Shown here in pieces: positions 9,236 to 15,632 of a stretch of 15,632 nt of DNA. How positions within the stretch are numbered: position 1 is the first letter of the stretch; every line of letters starts with the position of its first letter. The stretch comes from Acephala macrosclerotiorum (lineage: Eukaryota > Ascomycota > Leotiomycetes > Helotiales > Mollisiaceae). The notes under the pieces were generated by a model, which was given only the letters and a program-made list of their open reading frames with translations, did no database searches and had not been told where the DNA came from. Where the stretch lies: the NCBI GenBank assembly GCA_014904845.1, contig MU119854.1, positions 1 through 15,632 of the forward strand, written 5' to 3'. The position numbers were made by a program, and so were the translations under genes.

Positions 9236-9240
9236 ATAAA
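9236..9240. repeat. Target-site duplication of copy B, right (ATAAA)
   Basis: Exact repeat of 2919-2923. Copy A alignment to copy B restarts here (ATAAATTTTACTATTAA against GTGAGTTCTATTACTAG) with only transitions over the next 25 or so bases. Confidence 0.88.
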
Positions 9241-12200
9241 TTTTACTATTAAAAATTCGCTAAAAAAAATTTATTTTTCGATAAAATAATTGAAATCGTA
9301 AAATCGAATTTCAAAATCAAAAAACGTCGAAACAAAATATTCAATTAATAAAATACGATTATATTTATTACAATTTGAATATAAAATTCAAATAAAATAA
9401 TTTTCGAATATTTCGAAATATTGTATTAAAAATTGATCTAAAAACAATTTAATTTACATTCGAATATATAAATAAAAATTATTATACGAAATAAATTTTA
9501 TTACGTTTATTGAAATATATTAAAATATTATTAAATATTTTTTCGACTTTTAATAAATTTTCAAATTATATATAAAAACGTTTATAATACGATTTTATTT
9601 TAAACGAAAATAAAAACAATTTTTAAAACTTTTATAATTAAAAAAAAAGAAATTTATCGAAATACGAGCGAATTATATTTCGTAAATTACAAATATTTTA
9701 ATAAAAATACTCAATATAACGATCGAATTAATTATAAAAAATCGATAATATATTAAAACAAAAAAAAAAATTTTATTTACAAAAACTCGAATTATTAAAA
9801 TATTCGTTATACGTCAAAAAAAAAAAAAAAAAAAAAAAATATACGACGATTTCAAAAAATCGAAATCGTTCGATAAAAATAAAATAATTCAATTCGTAAT
9901 TAAATTCGAAAAACTAAATCTCGATATTATCGAAAAATACGAACAATTTTTTATTGAAATTACTAGAGAAAAAAATTTACTCGAAAACGATATTATACGA
10001 TCGATTAATTACTTTATAATATTTTACAATACAATTAATAGATTTAAAATTATCGAATTATTCGATCGTTAATTAATTTATTATATAATATTGAATATTA
10101 TAATACAATTGAAACTTTTTTTAATATTTATTAATATAAAAACGTATTTAACGAATTATTATATATTAAACGTTTTTATAAGTATTATAATCGATATTAA
10201 TACTATTTAACAATTTATTACTAGTAAAAATTAATATTTAATTTTTTAACGAATTTAAAACGTTAAATTAAACGAATACAAAATTAAAAAAATAATAATT
10301 AAATTCGAGATCAATAAAATTTTATTTTTTAAAATTATCGATATTAATATATTAATTAAACGTATTACGTTTTATATAATTTTAATAGACGTATTTTTTT
10401 TATTTTGTTTTTAAAATATAAATAAATTACAAATTAAATTCAATAATTTCAATAATATATTTATTTAAAATAAATAATATATATTTATTATTAAAATATT
10501 TAAATATTATTTAAATTACTCGAAAATTTAATTTATAGTAATTATAAAATTTTTACGATAAAAATCGATTTTATTATTTATTATTTAATTAAAACGAAAA
10601 TCAAACGATTATATAAACGTTTTAAATATTTATTAATCGTTAAATTTACGTAAATATTAAAACGTAAAAAGTATTTTATAAACTTTGAAAAAATCAAAAA
10701 ATAATAAGATTTTATTAATAATATCAAATAAACGATAAATCTTTCGATCGTTTTAAATTTATATTACGTAATAATTATAATTTTAATTATTTCGTTTATT
10801 TAAACGTATTATAAATCGATAGAAAATTAATATTTCAAATTGTAAACGAAATTATAATATTTTAAACTATGAAATTTCTCGTTAATATATTGATAAAAAA
10901 AGTATAAAACGTTTTTCGAGTGTATTAAATTGATGTTTATTTTAAACTATTAATATTCGCTATTTATAATTTTAAAACGAATTTCAATTCTAAAAAATTT
11001 CACGATAATACTAAAAATATGAATATTGATTCGAAAATTATATTAATAAAAATTTTTAATTCGATTAATCTAATAAAAAAATACTATATTTTATTGAAAT
11101 ATACGTATAATATATTACTTTAAAAGTTTTTCGATTTACGAAAAAAAAAAACGATTTCAAATAATAATTAAAACAATTAATAATACAATAAAATCGAACG
11201 ATATTATTTTTATATTTTTTATTTTCAACGTTTATTTTCAAATATTATAATAAAACGTATTTATAGTATTAATTACTATTAAAATTAAAACGATAAAAAA
11301 TGTAATAATTATAATTTAAAAATATTACATTATTTATTAAATTAACGACGTTTTATAAATAAAAAATAATTTATAAAATAATTTTTTAATCGATTTATTT
11401 TTAAATTCAAATATATTTATTTGAAAAAAAAATAAAAAATAAAAAAAATCGTACACGTTTTTAATAGTAAATAAAAAAATATATTAATTGTAATTATTAA
11501 ATAAATCAAAAAAATTTTATAGTATTACAATAAAATTATTTTATTAAAATTTTAAATAATTCGAAAAACGATTAAAAAACTATTTATTAAAAAATTTAAA
11601 CTCAAAATTAAACTTTTTTAAAAGAAATTCAAAACTAAAAAAAAATATATTCGATTTATTTTACTCGATCGAAAATTTTTTATATATTTTAAAAAAAAAT
11701 TTATATTTATTTCGAATTATAATAAATATCTTTTTTTATATTTTTAATTTCAATAAATCTATTTATATAATAATTTATATAAATATAAAAATTTTTAAAA
11801 TTTATTTAATCGAAAAAAAAAACTAAAAAAAAACAATTATTTATAGATTTTTACGCAAAAAAAATTAATAAATTAATCGCAAAAAAAATCTTTAAATTGA
11901 TTTTTAATAATTCGAAAAAAAATTAATAATTAACGAATTTTCGATTTAAAATTAATAAACGAAATCAAAAATATAAAAACGATAATTTTATACGAAAAAT
12001 CTCGTTTTGTAATTTAAATATTTAATAATAAAAATAAAAAAATAATATTAATTCAATTTTCGATTATTTAGTACATGAATCAACGAATTATTATCGTTTT
12101 AATTTTATTTCTCAAATTTAAAAAAATCAATTTCTATTTGAAAAACATTATTTAAATATACGTACAATTAATAATTTTATTAATACGTATTATTTTTATT

Positions 12201-13380
12201 AAATTTTCGAGAAAAATAACAAATAAATTTTTATTAAATATCGTTTTCAAAGTAATTAAATTTTTTTACGAAGTCTCGAAAATAAAAATACACTAATATA
12301 AAACGTATAATATTTACTATAAAAACAAACTCTCGATAAAATTTTCAATTTTCGATTTCTATTTATTTATTATAAAAAGTAATCGTATTTTATTCGAGAT
12401 AATCGATATATAAATCGACGATATATTTATTTTAAAAAATTAGATTTTTATAGAATTAAAAAACTTTAAATTACAAAAAATCAAATTATTAATTAAATTT
12501 ATAGAGTTTTTTACATTAAATATTTTTTTATTGTTTAACGAATACAAATTAATAATAAACAAAACTAAAAATAAAATTGTATTTTCGTAAAAAAAATAAA
12601 ACAAATATTTAAATTTAATTAATTCGAAATTAAACTTTTACAAATAAACGTATTTCAAATAATATACTTAAGAAATATATATTAATTCTATTTATTAATC
12701 GAAAATTGTATACAATATATTAATAGTAATTTAATATTAAAATTTCGAGAAAAAACAAATTATAATATTAAATAAATAATTACAATAGTAAATAAATAAT
12801 TTCAATCGTAAATTTTAATTTTTTTATTTAAATTTATATTTAATAAAATTTTTCGTTTTTATAAACGATTTTTTTATTATAAATAAAATTTTTAATTCGT
12901 AAATCGAATATATTATTATTTTTAATAATAAAATCTATAGCAACGAATAATTCGAATTATAAAACAATTTGATTTATTAAAATTCAACGAAATATTAAAA
13001 AATTACTCGTATCGTTTTAATTTTTAAATTATACGTAATAATAATAAAAATCGATATAAAAATCTCGATTTTTATTATTTTTAATTTTATTATAAAACGA
13101 TTAAAATTGAATTCAATTCTCGTAATTATTTGTATCGATTTTTTTTTTCTACGAGTATATAATCAAACTCGATATTACTAAAAAAAAGCGTTTTATAATC
13201 GATATTATAATTATTAAATAATTGTACAAATATAAAAAACTTTTAAAAATTCGATAAATTATTGAAAATAATAATTCAATTAATATTATAATTAAATTTA
13301 ATATTAACAAATTACTTGAATCGCTTATTAATATTAATTGTTTCAAAGTTCAAAAATCAATCGATAAAAACGAAAATAAT
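9241..13380 (+). pseudogene. Copy A gag-pol remnant, part 2 (rest of gag to RNase H)
   Basis: It aligns to 4439-8680 of copy B almost throughout. Landmarks by homology are the zinc knuckle near 9770-9815, protease near 10190, integrase about 10600-11440, reverse transcriptase about 11960-12650 with the Asp-Asp pair near 12417, and RNase H about 12850-13330. All frames are closed. Compared with copy B there is a deletion of about 48 bp near 11870 (in the integrase-RT linker) and another of about 20 bp near 13345 (C-terminal tail). A run of about 20 A at 9821-9839 replaces a Lys/Arg-coding purine stretch. Residual C is mostly in CpG and CpA. Confidence 0.85.
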
Positions 13381-13709
13381 AAAAAAAATAATTATTAAAA
13401 AAAATAATATTAAAAAAAAAAACTTATAATTATTATTTTAATATTTTTAATATTTTTCGATATTTTCAATGTTTTTAAAAGTAAAACTTTCGATTGATTC
13501 GAAAATTATAAATATCGAATTTAAAATTTTTTTTTTAAATTTAATTTGATCAATCAAATATTATAATACGTAATAATAATTAATTTACGATTAAATTTCT
13601 TTCTAATATTCGATAATAAAATAGTGCGTTAATAATCGCAATAATATTCTCTTTTGATTTTAATTTACGAGTTGAAAAAAGCGTTTTTTTTCAAAAAAAA
13701 AATTGCTAA
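13381..13709 (+). other. Copy A 3' internal noncoding region
   Basis: Counterpart of 8696-9006 in copy B, including CGATTGATTC, TTATAAATATC and the A-rich run before the LTR (13691-13702, where copy B has AAAAAGAGAG). Only composition and transitions distinguish the two. A nominal open frame starting at 13654 crosses from here into the unrelated insertion and is not a gene. Confidence 0.7.
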
Positions 13710-13721
13710 TATCGATAATCA
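13710..13721 (+). repeat. 3' LTR of copy A, first piece
   Basis: TATCGATAATCA matches the start of the LTR (TGTCGATTTAATCATGTGATCA in copy B) if about 10 bp are missing after TATCGAT. The remainder of the LTR is at 14647-14853, beyond the 918-bp insertion. The missing bases may be a small deletion made at, or after, that insertion. Confidence 0.6.
13715..13721. repeat. Target-site duplication of the 918-bp insertion, left (ATAATCA)
   Basis: ATAATCA here is repeated at 14640-14646. The unmutated LTR has GTGATCA at this point (copy B, 9022-9028), so the duplicated target was already in the G-to-A mutated form. The left duplicate could be partly a chance match because of the nearby 10-bp gap. 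Confidence 0.6.
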
Positions 13722-13732
13722 AAAAATGTTCT

Positions 13733-13740
13733 CTGTCCGA
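13733..13740. repeat. Inverted 8-mer, left copy (CTGTCCGA)
   Basis: Reverse complement of TCGGACAG at 14629-14636 near the other end of the insertion. Left offset from the proposed boundary is 11 bp, right offset 3 bp, so the pair is suggestive of element ends but not decisive. Confidence 0.4.
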
Positions 13741-13800
13741 AAGAAAGGGCCGTCCGGCGGCTCGCTAAGCGAGCCAATAGCGGACGGGCTCTTTCTTTCG
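13738..13800. repeat. Long hairpin with a second hairpin in its loop
   Basis: The left arm 13738-13756 (CGAAAGAAAGGGCCGTCCG) pairs with the right arm 13781-13800 (CGGACGGGCTCTTTCTTTCG) almost completely, with one irregularity at the centre. Within the loop, GGCTCGC and GCGAGCC (13759-13775) form a second 7-bp stem around TAA. This is the strongest potential secondary structure in the window. Confidence 0.8.
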
Positions 13801-13831
13801 ACACTCGACGCACATTTTGCTCCGCAGGCCT

Positions 13832-13849
13832 CGCAGGGGCGCCCCTGCG
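13832..13849. repeat. Perfect 18-bp GC palindrome
   Basis: CGCAGGGGCGCCCCTGCG equals its own reverse complement. It lies 32 bp after the long hairpin and 10 bp before a further small hairpin. Confidence 0.85.
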
Positions 13850-13858
13850 GGGGGCTAC

Positions 13859-13873
13859 AAAGTCTTCGACTTT
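13859..13873. repeat. Small hairpin AAAGTC-TTC-GACTTT
   Basis: Perfect 6-bp stem with a 3-base loop. One of a series of compact stem-loops spaced along the left part of the insertion. Confidence 0.75.
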
Positions 13874-13991
13874 AGTAATATACTCTTATTTCAAGTTTCA
13901 AGTTAAAAGCTCTTAATTTGAGCGTTTTATAAGCATTTGAAGTTGGCATAGTTATTGAGATAGAGTTCTAGATTCTGCCGGGCGGTGAGCC

Positions 13992-14007
13992 GATAAGCTG
14001 ATAAGCT
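13992..14007. repeat. Direct tandem 8-mer GATAAGCT x2
   Basis: Two adjacent identical 8-bp units immediately upstream of the first 27-bp repeat unit. Probably a simple replication-slippage duplication. Confidence 0.7.
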
Positions 14008-14034
14008 CCTTATTGCCTAAGGCATAAACGCACT
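14008..14034. repeat. 27-bp internal repeat, copy 1, centred on TGCCTAAGGCA
   Basis: Matches 14214-14240 at 24 of 27 positions by hand alignment. Its core TGCC-TAA-GGCA is a small hairpin present unchanged in both copies (14014-14024 and 14220-14230). Confidence 0.78.
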
Positions 14035-14050
14035 ACGGAGCCTCATATTA

Positions 14051-14076
14051 CCAGGGGGACACCCCCTGGGACCCCC
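14051..14076. repeat. Hairpin module 1: CCAGGGGG-ACA-CCCCCTGG plus GACCCCC
   Basis: An 8-bp stem with 3-base loop, followed by a C-run. It is a near copy of 14142-14167, with three differences in 26. Two of those three are the two partners of one base pair in the stem (C:G here, T:A in module 2), so pairing is kept; the third is in the loop. Confidence 0.85.
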
Positions 14077-14141
14077 GTCTCTTATATTGAGTTGCTACGA
14101 TCGATTCAATCAATTTAGATTAATTTACTTAGCATATAATT

Positions 14142-14167
14142 CTAGGGGGAGACCCCCTAGGACCCCC
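14142..14167. repeat. Hairpin module 2: CTAGGGGG-AGA-CCCCCTAG plus GACCCCC
   Basis: Second copy of the hairpin module at 14051-14076, 65 bp downstream of it. Stem pairing is fully preserved despite the base changes, as described for module 1. Confidence 0.85.
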
Positions 14168-14174
14168 CTTTTAG

Positions 14175-14186
14175 AGCTGCGCAGCT
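14175..14186. repeat. Perfect 12-bp palindrome AGCTGCGCAGCT
   Basis: Self-complementary, lying just after hairpin module 2. A looser stem-loop, GCACT with AGTGC (14200-14214), follows before the second 27-bp repeat. Confidence 0.8.
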
Positions 14187-14213
14187 ATAGAGATATTCAG
14201 CACTTAGTGAGTG

Positions 14214-14240
14214 CCTTAATGCCTAAGGCAGAAACGAACT
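14214..14240. repeat. 27-bp internal repeat, copy 2
   Basis: Second copy of 14008-14034, with substitutions only at positions 6, 18 and 24 and the palindromic core untouched. Copies are 206 bp apart and in the same orientation, and the two hairpin modules lie between them. Confidence 0.78.
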
Positions 14241-14628
14241 TGAGAGTTTTGCGGTCGCCATTTTTGCTGAGTGCGACTATATTCTATTGATTTGCGCAAC
14301 AACGGATTAATAGAATCGCTTGAGACTTGGAATCTAGCAATATTTGATTGAGTTTCAATTTATTTCTAAGTCTTATATAGTTTGGATTAGCTAATATATT
14401 ATAATTGTAGGCGCAGCGCGGTCGCACGTAAATCGAGCTTTTGGTGTTCTTCACCGGATCGGCTGCATATTAATCCGAAGCTGCTACGTAACTACCCCTG
14501 CTGCAAAATCCTTAATGAACCAATCAAATCGCTCCATTTGGGCACCTCGGTTAAATTTGAGTGAAATCGCCCATTGTGAGAAGTATTGATATCACGTGCA
14601 TATAGAAAAGTTGACATTAGTCCTTAAG

Positions 14629-14636
14629 TCGGACAG
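14629..14636. repeat. Inverted 8-mer, right copy (TCGGACAG)
   Basis: Partner of 13733-13740. Only GCA separates it from the right-hand ATAATCA. Confidence 0.4.
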
Positions 14637-14639
14637 GCA

Positions 14640-14646
14640 ATAATCA
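14640..14646. repeat. Target-site duplication of the 918-bp insertion, right (ATAATCA)
   Basis: Identical to 13715-13721. From here rightward the sequence aligns again to the LTR (AATCACTTAAAAAATCG against GATCACTTAAGCGATCG). Confidence 0.65.
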
Positions 14647-14853
14647 CTTAAAAAATCGATTAAATAATTCGAATTATAATTTTTATTACTTTTAATAATA
14701 ATTGCTTTAATGTCCACTTTTTAATTTTACGTTTACTTTGTTTAATTATATAAATAAATAAATACTTTTTTTAAAAAAAAGTAAACAAAATTGAATTTTT
14801 AATACTAGATTAAAATTTTAGTGTTTTGTGATTTGTTTTCGAACGTACTAATA
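14647..14853 (+). repeat. 3' LTR of copy A, second piece
   Basis: It aligns to 9029-9235 of copy B, including CTTTAATGTCCACTTTTT, TTAATTATATAAATA at the TATA position, and the end GTACTAATA. It retains the roughly 17-bp stretch missing from the 5' LTR of copy A, and is somewhat less AT-converted than that LTR. Confidence 0.85.
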
Positions 14854-14858
14854 AAAAT
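14854..14858. repeat. Target-site duplication of copy A, right (AAAAT)
   Basis: Identical to 1382-1386, directly after the final base of the 3' LTR. Confidence 0.65.
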
Positions 14859-15632
14859 ATTAAAATATAATAATTAATTTAAATTTGTAATTATATTAAT
14901 TTAATAAAAAAATAATATAATAAAAATTTAAAATACGTAAAAAAAAATTTAAAAAAAATTTAATTAATTTAATATTAATATTATAAATTATAATAATAAT
15001 TATAATAATAAAACAAATAACAATTTATTATTATTAATTTAAATTTTATTTAAAATATACGTATTATATTTATTATATTATTAATAAGAAATTTTTTAAT
15101 AATATATAAATAAATTAATAATTTTTAAAAATAATAAATTAAATATTTTTAATTTCGATTTTAATTTTAAAATTATTATTATTTTCGTTTTAATTAATAT
15201 TAATATTAATATTATTTTCAATTTAAATAAATTAATTTATATTTTTAATTATAAAAAATATTAAAATATTAAAAACGATTATTTTATTAATATAAATTTA
15301 TATTCGTTTTTTTATTTAAATAAAATATTTTAATATTATTTTTATTATTATAAAATTAATAAATTATTATAAAATTAAAATAATTTATATATTAATAATA
15401 AAATCAAATAAAATATATTAAAAAAAATAACGTTTTAAAAAAATAATAAAAAAAATAATAAAAAAAATAATAAAAAAAATATAAAATTAATTTTTGAAAA
15501 ATAAAAAGAATTATTAATTATTTTTTTTAATTTTTTACGTTTTTATCGTTTTATTAAATTATTATATTTTTAAATTAATTAAAATAAATTAAAAAATTTT
15601 AAATATAATTTATAATTTTATAATTAAAAAAA
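14859..15632. other. Anonymous AT-rich DNA, no gene
   Basis: Nearly pure A/T with few CpG and no open frame of note. It was the original target region of copy A together with 1-1381. No similarity to the Copia copies was seen. CpG looks sparser here than in copy A, especially after 14950. Confidence 0.6.
15437..15480. repeat. Short tandem repeat, 12-bp unit AAAAAAAATAAT
   Basis: A-runs of 7, 8, 8 and 8 separated by TAAT, giving three and a half units. A simple slippage repeat. Confidence 0.75.

Larger units (their letters stand above)
13722..14639. mobile_element. Unclassified 918-bp insertion rich in GC palindromes, not RIP-mutated
   Basis: The base composition changes abruptly from almost pure A/T to an ordinary mix at about 13731 and back at 14640. 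Flanks are a 7-bp repeat ATAATCA, and the sequence on both sides is copy A LTR. Near the ends are inverted 8-mers, CTGTCCGA (13733-13740) and TCGGACAG (14629-14636), but they are not at the exact ends and may not be true terminal inverted repeats. The left two thirds (to about 14300) contain at least seven short palindromes or hairpins and two internally repeated modules; the right third (14300-14639) looks like plain sequence. The two open frames here (13654-13875 and 14087-14290) have no recognisable protein features. Candidates are a non-autonomous DNA element, a solo LTR (TG...CA can be read as 13727-14639), or captured organellar DNA, which often carries such GC hairpins. I do not recognise the family. 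Confidence 0.65.
1387..14853 (+). mobile_element. Copy A: old, heavily RIP-mutated Ty1/Copia LTR retrotransposon, interrupted by two insertions
   Basis: This element runs from its 5' LTR (1387-1598) to its 3' LTR (ending 14853) and is split by copy B (2924-9235) and by a 918-bp insertion (13722-14639). Without the insertions it is about 6.2 kb. It aligns to copy B along its whole length in the same orientation. Differences are overwhelmingly C-to-T and G-to-A, plus small deletions, for example about 48 bp near 11870 and about 20 bp near 13345. Every coding frame is destroyed. Matching 5-bp flanks (AAAAT) support a single original insertion event. The class is assigned through the better preserved protein motifs of copy B. 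Confidence 0.88.

Noticed and set aside
13654..13875. 73-codon plus-strand open frame
   Set aside because: Crosses the boundary between copy A and the 918-bp insertion, so it joins unrelated sequences; the right half is a readout of palindromes.
13738..14240. CRISPR array
   Set aside because: Repeats are too few, of different kinds and unevenly spaced, and the setting is a eukaryotic retrotransposon.
14087..14290. 67-codon plus-strand open frame in the insertion
   Set aside because: Runs through hairpin module 2 and the repeat copy; composition reflects the palindromes (Pro-Arg runs) and no domain is recognisable.
13722..14639. SINE or tRNA-derived element
   Set aside because: I looked for pol III A and B box sequences on both strands and saw none, and there is no clear 3' tail.

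Overview
The window is a non-genic, extremely AT-rich block of the kind found in genomes of filamentous ascomycete fungi (Pezizomycotina) that have repeat-induced point mutation (RIP). Three things point there. The two repeat copies differ almost only by C-to-T and G-to-A transitions. Reading frames are broken by stops at former Gln and Trp codons. The retroelement protein motifs match the widespread fungal Ty1/Copia type. I see no cellular protein gene, tRNA or rRNA. The species cannot be named from the sequence.

Layout. Positions 1-1381 are anonymous AT-rich DNA. From 1387 to 14853 lies an old, heavily mutated Copia retrotransposon (copy A), flanked by a 5-bp duplication AAAAT (1382-1386 and 14854-14858). 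Inside its gag region sits a second, younger member of the same family (copy B, 2924-9235), with two 229-bp LTRs and its own 5-bp duplication ATAAA (2919-2923 and 9236-9240). Copy B carries one collinear gag-pol frame in the order Gag, zinc knuckle, protease, integrase, reverse transcriptase, RNase H, broken only by substitutions. Copy A then resumes at 9236. Near the start of its 3' LTR it is interrupted by a third insertion (13722-14639, about 918 bp, flanked by ATAATCA). That insertion has ordinary base composition, is unmutated, and is packed with short GC-rich palindromes. The rest of the 3' LTR of copy A follows, then AT-rich DNA to the end.

History. Both inner insertions duplicated target sequence that was already in its mutated form. 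The order is therefore: copy A inserted, copy A mutated by RIP, copy B inserted into it and then mutated to a lesser degree, and the palindrome-rich element inserted into mutated LTR sequence. The relative order of the last two insertions is not fixed. Nothing here is likely to be functional as a retrotransposon: integrase of copy B has lost all three catalytic acids, although the reverse transcriptase and RNase H catalytic acids survive. The 918-bp palindrome-rich insertion is the least explained and most interesting part of the window.
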